Origin: Chaenocephalus aceratus
Taxonomy: Eukaryota > Chordata > Actinopteri > Perciformes > Channichthyidae
DNA length: 64,000 bases
Direction of reading: 5' to 3'
Assembly (NCBI GenBank): GCA_023974075.1
Contig: CM043797.1
Location: forward strand, 32,565,023 to 32,629,022
Part shown: one piece after another, positions 1-10,486 of the stretch
Layout of the letters: every line of letters starts with the position of its first letter
Position numbering within the stretch: position 1 is the first letter of the stretch
Notes under the pieces: generated by a model
Database searches by the model: none
What the model was told of the DNA's origin: nothing
The model's input: the letters and a program-made list of their open reading frames with translations, nothing else
Program-made: the position numbers and the translations under genes

Positions 1-572
1 GACTACGTCAACATCAGTAGCTTATCGCATTTTGTCCGCTGTAGCTTGAAGTAGTGAATGACATTAGATGGCTGTACTTCCTTTAAACCCCTTCATGATT
101 CCCTGTTATTTTCCCTCCATTTAGAGATCAAGGAAGTTGTTTTTTAATGTGTTACTTAAATCATTACTTTTCCATTGCACTGTGTTTATACAACTTTTTT
201 AATGGCTCTTTTTTTTTTTTTTTCATTCCTACATTCCGCTCTTCCTCCTCGTTAAAAACACATGAATGATCACGACAATAAAGCAGTCACCTTGGCCTTA
301 TCATTTTCAGATATTATTTTCCGCACAATCTACATTCAGTCTGTACTGAAACACACATGTAAAGAGATTTACTCTGTTGTACTTCTTCTATACCCCTTCC
401 TGATTTCCATTAACGTCCCCAGTTCCCTCCAGGACGCTGTTATTCATTGGTTACTCGAATAATGAAAATCCACTTGCCATTGGATGCACTTTTGCTTTAC
501 AAAGTTATAATGCTGAATCGGTTGAGCAACAAAGGCAGATAATAGCCAGTGAAGAGTCTTGTTGTGTTCCAG
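1..572. other. No gene seen; probable SLC6 intron
   Basis: AT-rich sequence with a poly-T run near 210-225. It directly precedes the acceptor AG at 571-572 of the first visible SLC6 exon, so it is most likely intron. I see no splice-bounded exon or repeat family that I recognise. Confidence 0.4.
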
Positions 573-2555
573 GTCCCGGCTTGGCGTTTATTGCGTACCC
601 TCAGGCTGTAGCCATGATGCCTCTGCCCCAACTGTGGTCCATCTGTTTCTTTGTCATGCTCATCCTCCTGGGTCTGGACACACACGTGAGATGGCCTCTT
701 CATGAACTCTTTGAGGAAGAACATGTTCACATATTGAGATGTACCTATTCTGTCTCGTGTTTTCTCCCTTCAGTTTGTTGCAATGGAGGTGGTGATGACG
801 TCCATCATAGACATGTTTCCCTCAGTGATGCGCAGGGCAGGGCGGCGGGAACGCTTCCTCCTCCTCTTCTGCCTCACATGCTTCTTCTGTCAGCTCGTCA
901 TGATCACTGAGGTCAGGGATTAATGTTATATACTGTACATACATTACATATTTACCAATCCACTATGGCAGAATATTGCCGCCAAATACGATTTGTATAC
1001 CATATTTTCCTTTTATTGTCACAAGATGCTTTCAGTTTATGGCCTTTTAATTAATACAATATTTATATTTTAGGTTTCCATGCACCTGATCTTGTCATAA
1101 TACCTATGTTAAGTAAATATCTTTACTGTTGTATCCAGGGAGGAATGTATGTGTTCCAGATGTTTGACTACTACGCTTGTAATGGCGCCTGCATCCTCTT
1201 CCTGTGTGTTTTTGAAACCCTGGCACTGGCATGGGTATTTGGTAGGTATTCTGTTTCAATTGGCACTGCAGGTATTTATGCTTGACCTACAGTTGGGAAA
1301 CTCGAGTGATCAAACGAGATAAAATGTAAAGCAGCAGAGGCAGAAACTACAACCTAAATGACATCAAATAATCCACACACATCTAGCCTGATTCACTAAT
1401 CATATCCTCTTAAATCTTCTTCTATAAAGGGGCTGATCGGTTGTATGGCATCATAAAGGACATGACAGGCATGCAAGCCAACCCGTTCTTTAAATTCTGC
1501 TGGCTCTACCTCACACCGCTGGTCTCACTGGTGGGTCACTTTAAATGTTGTACATACAGTATGAATAATGTATTTTCACACAGCCTTGGTCTATTCTCTA
1601 GTACACAGAGGCTGACGAAGTACTCAGATCATTACAGTGTAGAAATACTCTTTTTAAACTACAAGTCGTGCATTCAAAGTGATCCGTCAGTGGTAACAAA
1701 TAAAGAAGTATAAAGAACAAATAATATATTTACTAAAAAAAAAGCACCAGTAGAGTAAATGGAAGTACTCAAGTATAGTAGAAGTACCTCAGAATTGTAC
1801 TTCAGTCAATATTTACTGTCCAACAGTGCATGTACACCTGAATATGTCCCAGCATGTTATTGGAGCCTTTGTTTTTTTTTTGCTAGATTAAATGTCTAGA
1901 CACCTTCTGAATCCCTCCTTTTTTCTCAGGGCACTTTCATTTGTTCTCTAGTGAAGTACCAGCCTCTGACCTTTAACCGCTGGTACGTGTACCCTACCTG
2001 GGCCTACGTGCTGGGCTGGGTCCTCGCCCTCTCCTCCATCCTGCTCGTGCCGGGGTGGGCGCTGTTTAAACTAGCAACGGGGACTGGGAGCCTCAGTCAG
2101 GTGGGAAAACTGTATAAATGATAACAATTCAAGAATAATCAAGGCCTATATGTCTTATATTGGATATATTCATTATGGGCCAATTAAAAGCAAAATAACC
2201 GATAATCTCATTTATTAAATAGGTTTCAGTTTCAGGATTATTGTGTTTTTCATTATTATGATTCATTTAGAGTAAAGGCCTTTTAGAAGTGTGACATGTT
2301 GAGGTCTATAAATCAAAGTATAATGCCGATTTATATAACAATATAGATAGAATTTTAAAAGTCTCAAAGTATTTCTGACTTTTTCTCCCATTTTCTTAGC
2401 GTTTGCTTCATTTGTGCCAACCTGATCCTGACTTCACCGTGAACCAGAAGAGAGAAACTGAGTTGCAGCCCAGCAGAGGGGAAGACCTGCAACAGATCAC
2501 TACTACGTTTATACCAAACACAGGATCAACTGCTCTCTTCTTCAACTGCATTTAA
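573..2555 (+). CDS. SLC6 sodium/chloride-dependent transporter, C-terminal exons
   Basis: Six exons with clean acceptors and donors: 573-685, 774-911, 1139-1241, 1430-1530, 1930-2100 and 2400-2555 (stop TAA 2553-2555). Reading frames join across every intron. The spliced product begins at [16 protein letters not shown] and covers roughly TM8 to TM12 of the 12-TM LeuT fold. Family marks visible are [49 protein letters not shown] and [12 protein letters not shown]. These segments resemble the GABA/taurine/betaine/creatine/proline part of SLC6, plasma-membrane importers of amino-acid-like solutes driven by sodium and chloride. The substrate cannot be assigned because the binding-site TM1, TM3 and TM6 exons lie outside the window. 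The tail is short, polar and ends NCI. No frameshift or stop is seen, so the gene looks intact here. Confidence 0.9.
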
Positions 2556-2621
2556 GTGTCCTCAAACTGAGATTGGGTACAGAGCGCCTGGGCTTTAGTC
2601 TAAAATCCTTGTTGTTGAAAG

Positions 2622-3342
2622 TAGGGCTGCAACAAACGACTAATTTGATAGTCGATTAATCGACTATTCTGCCTTGCACAATTTCTCAAACGCTCTTATT
2701 TAGCCATCAACTTTTAGATGTAGCTTGAGGTTGTTTTAGGCATGTGGAAACATGAAGACAATAAAGATGAATATTTGATTCAAAAATACATATATTATTA
2801 AATTAACTAAACAAATTGTGAACAAAATTAACATTGCTTTTTATTTAAATTAAATACATAATATTTCACATCAAAAGAAACAACAATGTTTTAACAAATC
2901 GTATTAAATAATGTGATAACATAATTGTAAACAGAATAGCTGAAACTTTAACAAAATAAATAACTCAGTTACCTCTAATCATTAACCCATGTTTGTATCA
3001 TTTTGTTATCTCCGGACCGTGTGTTGATGACGTGGAAAAGTTATTCGTGGATGGGGGGCTACAGAGCTGCTAGAAAGACAGTCGAACCCGGTGCATTTCC
3101 CCATCTGCATGTGGTGCACTTTTGCTAAATGTTTAGACACATTGCTCGTGTTACCGCCCTTACATCCTAAACTCTTATTGCACTATTGGCAAAGAGCATT
3201 GTCCACATCGAGACGGGTAACATTTAACCATACCTTGGAGCGCTTCTCTCCGCCATCCCCGCCGTGTTTTGCTGCATGTAGCAGCCGCGTGTGTGTAAAC
3301 TGCCCCGCCCCCTCGCACACAGATGGGGGAGAGAGAGATCGG
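2622..3342. mobile_element. hAT-like DNA element, truncated
   Basis: Starts with TAGGGCTGCAACAAACGACT followed by the self-complementary GTCGATTAATCGAC. This terminal pattern is very common in fish genomes. A similar end in the opposite sense closes at 46078 (TTAGTTGTTGCACCCC). No matching right end is seen before the H3 fragment starts at 3343, so the copy is broken. Superfamily is inferred from the terminal sequence only. Confidence 0.45.
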
Positions 3343-3371
3343 GGCTGAAGTCGAATAGTCCATTTAGCTTA
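3343..3371 (+). mobile_element. H3 (Harbinger-like) left end, interrupted
   Basis: Begins GGCTGAAGTCGAATAGTCC and ends at TTA, where the next element (H2) begins. The same 29 bp open the full H3 copy at 39602. Only the terminal piece survives on this side. Confidence 0.6.
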
Positions 3372-3414
3372 GGCCACACGAGGACGAAAACTGCTAAACG
3401 CATAGGATTAACGG

Positions 3415-3636
3415 CTTGTCCACACTACAGCTTCGACAGCTTCAAAAACGGTTTCCAACGCGTCTGCCCATTCACTTTGAATGGGGTGACGTCACGTTGC
3501 CTCGCTTTTCGCCGAACTGAATTGTGGGTAGCATAGCGGTCCGTCTCCGGCGTCAGAAGTTGAACAATGTTCAACTTCTGACGCCGGAGTAGCCAGCGCC
3601 AGCCAATCAAATCCCTAGCCTAATCCCCTAATCCAA
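3415..3636 (+). mobile_element. H1 Harbinger-related MITE
   Basis: Shares TCCACACTACAGCTTCGACA and GAATTGTGGGTAGCATAGCG with the fragment at 38309-38447, and is a diverged relative of the left end of the 10184 element (GTACACACTACAGACGTC, then GAACTGCATTGTGGGTAGCA). It contains a 45 bp hairpin. It sits inside an H2 copy. Confidence 0.65.
3545..3589. repeat. Near-perfect 45 bp hairpin inside H1
   Basis: Two 22-base arms, CTCCGGCGTCAGAAGTTGAACA and its exact reverse complement, flank a single A. A weaker version with the same centre (AACAATGTT) lies at about 10328-10370 in the coding H1 element. Confidence 0.9.
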
Positions 3637-4003
3637 GCCTGTATGTGGCGCTGTAACTTCCTCCACAAAAGCAGCGAAGAAGCATGGTTGTCATGGTTGC
3701 CCTTCTGTTTATTCTCCGCGGTGGGGGCCGAGGGAAGCGGGCAGAGTTTTTCGCCAGTCAACGTGTATTAAAGTTTAAATCTTCCGGACAAAATTATAAA
3801 AGTGCCGGTCAAAGGTCTTCTTTGTTATTTATTGAGCTTTAAAACAAATGAATAACGAATCTATATAATATAATAATAAAATACATGGAGCCTCTCTTTT
3901 TCCTCCCTCTCTTCGGACAGCGTCAGTGTCTGTCTCATGCAGCAGCTGATCCAGTAATGAGTGACCCGGCCAACAGTAAAAAATAAACATATTTATAACT
4001 ACA

Positions 4004-5163
4004 CTCCCCCCCTAATCCCACCAGGAGCGTCTGTGCTGCGGCTGCGGCGTTTTTAGCGATTGCGGCCACTCTAGTCAATGGGTGCTATTCCACCAGACCC
4101 GCCGTGCCGCGGCTCGAAGCGTCCCAGAAGCTCCTCGCCGCAAGGAATTTCTAAAATATAGGATGAATCCTATTTTTCAGCGCAGCGCAGGAAGTGGAAC
4201 GTTCATCCAACAACTGCGAGGCTGCACACACGACGCTCCGCTTCCGCAACGTTTTGATGAACACACTCATTTCTTATTTCTGCACATTGTGTGTTATATT
4301 TCTTTAACCAGAAATAACATTTGATTGTGTTATATCTGCACATTGTGTGTCAATGACGATTACTGGAAGTACCAGTTGGTGGATATGGTTTTTATTCAAA
4401 AATCAAATGCAAGAATACATTCATTGGACATTTATTTACAAGGATTTCATTAGCACAATATCTCATTAAGAAAATAATTTTTAACATTTAAAAACATTAA
4501 TATTTTTCGAATTCATCAAATGTTGACAGAACAGATAATTTATAAAATCACACCTAAAAAAACCTTGGTTAAAACAAACTTAATCTGCAGCAAACTATTG
4601 TTGCATGAACATAATCGTCAAATGTTTAATATCACAGACTCACTACAAGCAGATGTTATTAAATATTAATATTAAATATACAGTATAGTTTTTATTATGA
4701 AAATGCCAAAACATTTGAAGTCTTTGACATTTTGATGTGTTTCCATCCAGCTGTTATCATACAAATATTTAATTTGCACAATATTTCATTAAGAAAGTCA
4801 TTTAAACATGAGAATTTTAAAACAGATCAGTTTATAAAAGCCCACCTAAAACATCTTATACCTCGGATTCAGATAAAGCTTGTCAGTGCTAAAATCCGAA
4901 AGTAGATCAAGAGGTGTAACATCAGCAACATCGCCTAATGTTATCATTTCAAAGTCTTCAGTTTCTTGCATAACGTGTGCAAATAAATTATAATCAAAGG
5001 ATTGAACTTGCAGTATTCTAATGAGAGAGTGAAATGCCTCACAGTGGGGTATAAGTTGAATCATTTCCCCAAATAAGTGCTCCCTTTGATGCTGTGTTTG
5101 AAGGGGCAGCACAGATCCAGTCCAACCTGATCTCACCAGAATGCATGACTCCACCACGACTTC
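4004..5163. other. Repeat-derived, no host gene
   Basis: Contains an imperfect direct duplication of about 100 bp: 4449-4562 and 4765-4853, both with CACAATATYTCATTAAGAAA and a later TTTATAAAA. A minus-strand open frame of about 100 codons (4846-5157) has no recognisable domain and starts only at a GTG. The P-like element at 5164 is inserted close to the end of this frame. Confidence 0.4.
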
Positions 5164-5502
5164 TTAAAGGAATGGTCCACTCATTAGATAATTATTCAAA
5201 ACTTCAGTATTTAGTGAAACGTTATGTTTAAACTATACCCTGAAGAAATCAGCGATATTCCCCGGTAAATAATGATTTTATAGCTCTTTTTTATCAAGAC
5301 CTGTATATTCCGTCTGGCCGCCGCCATGTTTGCCATTTTCAGTAGTCACGTGATGGTCGTGACGTCATCCATGCGTTCACTTTGTCAACACACGGAAACA
5401 TGGTGGAGTATTTCAGTTCGGACTCGTCAGCAGAGGAACAAGTTTTGACCAATGTGAAGAGATTGGATGGGGGAATTCATCCATACATATCAGTATGACA
5501 AT

Positions 5503-5757
5503 ACGACACCCTCTGTCCGAAGACCCTCACATCGTACAAGGAAAAACTTCCGAAGAAAACCCACAGTTTAAAGGGAACATGGGAGAAACCTCAGGGAGAG
5601 CAGCAGAGGAGGGATCCCTCTCCCAGGACGGACAGACGTGCAATAGATGCCGTGTGTAAATTGAAAAGATAATACATTTGCAACATAGGTAGTCCAAATG
5701 TTTGGAAATGCATGTGTGTATAATGGGAAGATGATATAAGATACTATATGTATGCAT
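5503..5757 (-). mobile_element. L2-type LINE 3' end, antisense
   Basis: Reverse complement of the 3' untranslated tail seen at 57730-57890 (shared block around CGTACAAGGAAAAACTTCCG and AGGACGGACAGACGTGCAAT). 5'-truncated, as usual for LINE copies. Confidence 0.65.
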
Positions 5758-5936
5758 GTAGTACCACCCTTGCTAGCGATTCCCTCTCTAGTTTAGCATA
5801 CTCAGCTTCGTTGTCCCTGGCCATAGAATCACGATTTTATGGGGCCGGAAAAAACTGGGGTAAAATACACATTAGCCAGTATTACGCTATATGGAAAGGC
5901 CACCAAAAACTGTCCTGGCCTGGACGCTAAAGGACG

Positions 5937-6359
5937 TTAAAACGGGGCTAGCCGCTGCAATGGAAATGCGCTATAACATACCTTATTCTTACTCCGAGCA
6001 CTACTTCTGCTCCTCCGTCGCTTCACACTTGCAGAGGGCGATTTCTCTACTGGCCGAACTGGTGTCCTGGTCGGTGATGACACCAGAAAGACCGATGGTA
6101 CTGCATCTCCATTGAGTAATGGTTGTTCTTTAAATCCCATGTTATGTTTGATCATACTCTCAGAGTAGTCGTCCGGAAATGTGAAACGTTCGCTGCATAC
6201 ATGAGCCTGTAAATCTCTCGGTTCGGGCCGGCCACATTTCGCTAGCCACTGCCTCCGAATGTACTTCTTATGCTTACCTTTTGGCAACAGATGGAACCGA
6301 GCATTCCGTGGATTGTTCCTATCCGAATTATGGCAATATTTCGCGATACAGTGAGGCAT
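5937..6359 (-). CDS. THAP-domain protein fragment of a P-like transposon
   Basis: A 140-codon frame from a good ATG. The first about 80 residues form a THAP zinc finger: MPHCIAKYC at the N-terminus, then FHLLPKGKHKKYIRRQWL, C-E-R-F and an AVPSVF box near residue 80. THAP domains bind DNA through a C2CH zinc site. After the domain come basic, serine-rich residues (VKRRRSRSSARSKNK), a likely nuclear signal. The frame then leaves recognisable coding sequence, and no transposase catalytic domain follows. Its position inside short inverted repeats points to a transposon ORF rather than a host THAP gene. It could be one exon of a longer spliced ORF that has been lost. Confidence 0.7.
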   Translation of the reverse strand: MPHCIAKYCHNSDRNNPRNARFHLLPKGKHKKYIRRQWLAKCGRPEPRDLQAHVCSERFTFPDDYSESMIKHNMGFKEQPLLNGDAVPSVFLVSSPTRTPVRPVEKSPSASVKRRRSRSSARSKNKVCYSAFPLQRLAPF

Positions 6360-6610
6360 ATTTGAATAGAGAAACTACAGTAAATAACATGGAGATCAAC
6401 GTGTCTTCGAAAACCAAACGCATGGATTACGTCACGTCCGGGAAATGGCGGCGCCCACAGTGTTGATGTTATTTCGGTATATAATCAGTTTAAAATCACT
6501 GATAATGTCATCGGATTAAAAAAAAAAAAAGAGAGACTGGCAGAGACTGGTCTGTTTTATCGGATGATAATTTTTAAAAAATGAGTGTCATGAGCATACC
6601 ATTCCTTTAA

Positions 6611-7348
6611 CACCACAATGCGTGGTGGAGTCACGAACTTTGTTACATTTACGTGTCGTGTGGAAATTGATGTGAGATATTGTACCGAAGAAGTGTGTTA
6701 CATTTGAAATGGCAGAAAGTCTTGTTGCAATTTCCAGATATTAAAAGAGGTCCCTTTGAGTTTCTCTGGTAATTATCAATAGTAGCAGTTAAGTGAATAC
6801 TGTTCAAACAATACCTGTGTTTGTGTTTTATAGTGATTTCTCTGTTTTATCCTTTCATAAATGTGAGGACTAAAATGGCTATAAACAAGGGCTGGTTGGA
6901 GTAAACAGGGTTTTATTGCCCTGTGGGGGATGTGGAGGTATGCAGGACAGGGTGCTTGGTGGGGGAAGAGTATATTCTGCTTAAGATCTCTAGCATGTCA
7001 TGTTTCAGGGAAGTCTACATATCTTGAATAGTATATGTGTGGGTTTATACATTCCTGTGTGTTAATAGTTGAAGGAACAAAAAGTACATTTTTCCTCTCA
7101 AATGTAGAGAGGTTTTTTATAGATTCCTGGAACAATGTTCCCTTTTTCTTAAAAGTAGATTAGCGCAATAGTCTTTTTCTTTGACTTTTTACCTGTTTAT
7201 CAAAAGGGTGTTTTAAGCTATTTGTGAAGAAGGGAGATGCAGAATGAATGGTGATTTCTGTTTTGAGTGAAAAGATTATCCCTTTGAGTGTTTTTTTGGG
7301 TTAAATCATCGATAGGCTTTGCAAATTGGGAGGGACATTTTCCCTGAT
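6611..7348. other. No feature recognised
   Basis: AT-rich non-coding sequence between the P-like element and a DIRS fragment. No long open frame, tandem array or recognisable transposon end. Confidence 0.3.
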
Positions 7349-8097
7349 TTTAATGATGTGCATCCTGCAGGCCTTCCCAACACCTGTGGCTTTCATAGCT
7401 GCCCGCGCTGATTCCCTGTGAGATAGCGTTTTGGTATCTCCCAAATGAAACGCCACCCCTTCTTAGTGTTAGGAAAATGTGTATCTGGTTGTTGGGTCTC
7501 TCTCCATGCGCTGACAAGACGAAAGGATGTCGCTGGTTTCCTCCGGGGAGCAGCAGCAGGATCTGTTGTGTCCAGTCCAGGCTTTACACACATATATGGA
7601 CAGATCAAAAGAGCTTCGTCTTAATGACCAACTCTTCGTGTCCTGGGCTAACCCTCACACGGGTAAGCCTGTTACTAAGCAACGGCTCTCCCACTGGATT
7701 GTGGAGGCAATTGCATTGGCCTATACGAGTCAGAATTTGCAAGCACCTTCGGGTCTGCGGGCTCACTCGACTCGGGGTCTGGCTACATCCTGGGCTTTGT
7801 TCAAGGGTGTTTCCATCCAAGACATCTGTGCAGCGGCAAGCTGGTCTTCGCCGCTCACTTTTGTCCGCTTTTACAGGCTAGACGTCTCCGCTCCAAGCGT
7901 GGCCCGAGCAGTGCTGGGCACCTTGTTGAGTCGGGACTCCACCTGTTAAATTCTGGTTGATCGGTGATCTTCGAGATAAGCTTGTCTGACAATACGGGAG
8001 CTACAATATCCCATAGTGAGACATCGAACGGAGTGTTATGAATGAGAACTATAGGTTACTTACGTAACCCCAGTATTCAGAGTAACATGAAGTCACC
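7349..8097 (+). mobile_element. DIRS retrotransposon fragment (copy C)
   Basis: Carries the 3' half of a DIRS tyrosine recombinase, then the terminal block GAACTATAGGTTACTTACGT also found at 39550 and inverted at 40920 in DIRS copy B. No gag or reverse transcriptase is attached. Resemblance to copy B starts near 7530; the stretch 7349-7526 is DIRS-like only by position. Confidence 0.75.
7527..7949 (+). pseudogene. DIRS tyrosine recombinase, C-terminal part
   Basis: 140 residues covering the catalytic half. The box HSTRGLATSWALFKGVS gives the H-x-x-R pair, ICAAASWSS follows, and FVRFYRLDVS holds the candidate nucleophile tyrosine. The N-terminal half and the first catalytic arginine, present in the 38573 copy, are missing. 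It closely resembles that copy but is not the same length. The gene is 5'-truncated and not functional as it stands. Confidence 0.85.
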
Positions 8098-8540
8098 TAA
8101 CCTCCTCTAGGGGGGTCCGGGGGCATGTTCCCTCGGGAAGATTTCTTTTTAAATATTGAAGTTAAAAGCATCAATCTGGTGCACTTTGAGAGCAACATGA
8201 AGAGATGGATACATCTTTCAACACCCATATGAAAGAGAACTGTAAGCAGATTTTTCTTTTTGGATATTTTACAAATCACTCCCCTTTTAAACTCTATTCT
8301 TGTTGTTTTTAACAACTTTTTTGTTACTGTCATATAGTATTTTATACCAGTTTTTCATTTAGTCTAATTAATAACTATAATGATCATATCAAGGTGTGCC
8401 TTAACCTCACTGAGCTGAGGTTATTTGAGCCTCTCAGGAGAGCTCTCTTCCACCTGGTTGTAGAAAAGTTCTTTAAATTCGTTAGCATAGCTAGCTAACC
8501 AGATGCTAATAACAACAGATCGCCACTGTGCTTACAACTA
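8098..8540. other. No feature recognised
   Basis: Non-coding sequence between the end of DIRS copy C and the hAT nest. A GGGGGGTCCGGGGG stretch lies at 8110-8124; nothing else stands out. Confidence 0.3.
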
Positions 8541-8810
8541 AAGACACAGCCACGCAAACACTGCGGCATGTGTACGGCTCCTTATGGGTACTGCAATATT
8601 TGAAGGGCTGGAGCGGTGTTCCGGTGCTCTCTGTCAGCACTCCTTTCAGACGAGACATATACCACGTGAAGACACGTTACGCTCGTGTTGTGTTCAAGTA
8701 ACCTGTCCTTGGCTAGGAAAATCAGGTACTCGCTTGTTTAATTATTTTTGCGGTCTAGATTTCTTCTTCTTTTTTGAAGTGAGAAGTTGTCCGTCAGTCC
8801 GACTCCATAC

Positions 8811-9268
8811 CAGACTTGCCAACCTTGAGACCTCAGAAATTGGGAGCATTTCCAAAGCCACCGCGGGGGGGGGTGCTAGGTGGATCGCCGGAGCTGTATT
8901 AGATCAACATTAACATGCATTGTAGTTGTAAGTGCACTGCCTTGCGGCCTGTAGCGCCATCCTTGATGGAGCATGTGTGGGCTGGACCTGTATTTTACAG
9001 GAAAGGAGTGAGCAGAGGGTCGAGTTGTCGATTCTTGTTCAGTTTTCTGTGACTATCTCCCTCACCCTCTCAGACTTTCAGTTGCGCGCTACTAAAGAGA
9101 CGCGCTACCATGGAAACCAAACAATGGTGTAGCTGTATTCAAGTCCGAGTGGAAACAGTCAGTCAGAAATCGGGAGAAATGCGGGAGAAATATGACCCCG
9201 GGAGGAAACCGGGAGAGGGCTATGAAATCGGGAGTCTCCCGCGAAAATCGGGAGGGTTGGCAAGTATG
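8811..9268. mobile_element. Short hAT MITE with 8-bp target duplication
   Basis: Terminal repeats CAGACTTGCCAACC and GGTTGGCAAGTATG (13 of 14 pairs). Flanks CTCCATAC (8803-8810) and CTCCACAC (9269-9276) match at 7 of 8 positions, the duplication length expected for hAT. The interior is rich in CGGGAG motifs and non-coding. Confidence 0.75.
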
Positions 9269-9457
9269 CTCCACACCCCCCAAATCGAAAACTCTTCAGT
9301 TCTCCACGAATTACACAAGTCACCCAAATCAGCGTTAAAAAAGCGGGAGGTGCCGAAAAATCCCCTATTAATGTATTGATTATAGCTCCGGGTCCGTATA
9401 GGTCGGCGTCTGGGTCGGTCCGGATCCGGACCGCGGTCCGCCTGTTGCCGACCCCTG

Positions 9458-9600
9458 GTATAGGGCGTACACACGGAGCCGTTGGACCCCCCAGAGCGTT
9501 GCGTATGCCGTTCTATCCACCTTGGGACCCGTTATCGTTTCCGCAGTCGTTTAGTGCCGTATTCGGTCGTCCTCGTGTGGCCGAACGGTCTATATGACAC
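9458..9600 (+). mobile_element. H2 Harbinger-like fragment
   Basis: Matches 60866-61005 almost base for base (GGGCGTACACACGGAGCCGT through TCGTCCTCGTGTGGCC) and, inverted, 61350-61490. One arm only; no coding sequence. Confidence 0.7.
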
Positions 9601-9935
9601 TAAACCAGGGGTGGGGAACCTCCGGCCTGTATACGCGAGACAATTTGGTACGGCCCTCGAGGTAATTTATAAACACACGCAAAAAAGAAAAAAATTAAGA
9701 AATCTAGACCGCAAAAAAATTAAACAAGCGAGTGCCTGTTTTTCCTGGTCACGGTCAGGGTCCTTGAACACAACACGAGCCTAACGTGTCATCACGTGGT
9801 ATATGTCTCGACTGACAAGGGTGCAGTTCTGACGGAGAGCACCAGAACGCCACTCCAGCACTTCAGAAATTGCAGTACCGATAAGGAGCCGTACACATGC
9901 CGCAGTTTCTGCGTGTCTGTGTCTGAGCAATCTCA

Positions 9936-10165
9936 TTCCTCTGCATGTTTTTAAAGCTAGGCTAAATGAAATGCTTGCTGATACAATGGGCACTTGTAAA
10001 TGTCTATAACTATGTATCCTGTAAATATAATGTATAATGTCCTTTATTGTTTTATGTTTCATGTGGAACCTATATGCTGCAGGTCTCCCTTGAAAAAGAG
10101 ATCTATGATCTCAATGGGACCAATCTGGTTAAATAAAGGTTTGAAATGAAATGAAAATGACAAGC
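9936..10165 (+). mobile_element. LINE 3' tail with short tandem end
   Basis: Ends with AATGGGACCAATCTGGTTAA, an ATAAAG run and GAAAT repeats, the usual tail of fish non-LTR elements. No reverse transcriptase is attached. Clade not determined. Confidence 0.5.
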
Positions 10166-10486
10166 TACCCTGCAGTATACTAACGGCCCGTACACACTAC
10201 AGACGTCAAAAAAGGCTTTCAACGCTTCGCCCATTCATTTGAATGGGGTGACGTAGGATATTTTCAAAATTCGCCGAACTGCATTGTGGGTAGCATGGCA
10301 AGGCGTTGCAAGCCTCGCGAGCATCTATCGGCGTCAAAAGTTCAACAATGTTCAACTTTTGAGGCTCGATGCTTGCTCAAGCTGGCGTCAGCCAATCAAA
10401 TCCCGTTTTTTAATTCCCGCCAGTACAAGCGCTAGCCAATCAAACCGCGTGTATGCAGGTCTTGACTATTTTCCATATGTCAGAAA

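Larger units (their letters stand above)
3372..4003 (+). mobile_element. H2 Harbinger-like element, one arm, interrupted by H1
   Basis: Starts GGCCACACGAGGACGAAAAC directly after a TTA trinucleotide. Bases 3637-4003 match the H2 arms at 60330-60690 and, inverted, 61940-62290: a stretch containing GTGGCGCTGTAACTTCCTCC and ending near TTTATAACTA. The stretch between is replaced by the H1 copy at 3415-3636. The opposite arm is missing. No coding capacity. Confidence 0.7.
5164..6610 (-). mobile_element. P-element-like DNA transposon remnant (THAP)
   Basis: Short terminal inverted repeats TTAAAGGAATGGT (5164) and ACCATTCCTTTAA (ending 6610) enclose a THAP-domain ORF on the minus strand. A THAP DNA-binding domain is the N-terminal module of P-element transposases and of vertebrate P-like elements. 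The catalytic RNase-H-like part is absent, and an L2 tail is inserted at about 5503-5757, so this is an internally deleted copy. Flanking host sequence carries ACTCCACCACG on the left and its reverse complement on the right, so the insertion lies inside a pre-existing palindrome. I could not identify a convincing target duplication. Confidence 0.6.
8541..9935. mobile_element. Two inverted hAT-type copies flanking a transposon nest
   Basis: Bases 8541-8785 are the imperfect reverse complement of 9690-9932; shared blocks include the GCGGCATGTGTACGGCTCCTT region and TTTGCGGTCTAGATTTCTT. The right copy starts with the hAT-type terminus CAGGGGTGGGGAACCTCC at about 9607. The space between the arms holds a complete hAT MITE (8811-9268), another hAT-type end (CAGGGGTCGGCAACAGGC, inverted, about 9437-9456) and an H2 fragment. 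No protein is encoded. Confidence 0.55.

Noticed and set aside
4846..5157. 103-codon minus-strand frame
   Set aside because: Only a GTG start, no recognisable domain, and it ends at a transposon insertion; kept only as a note in the flanking region.
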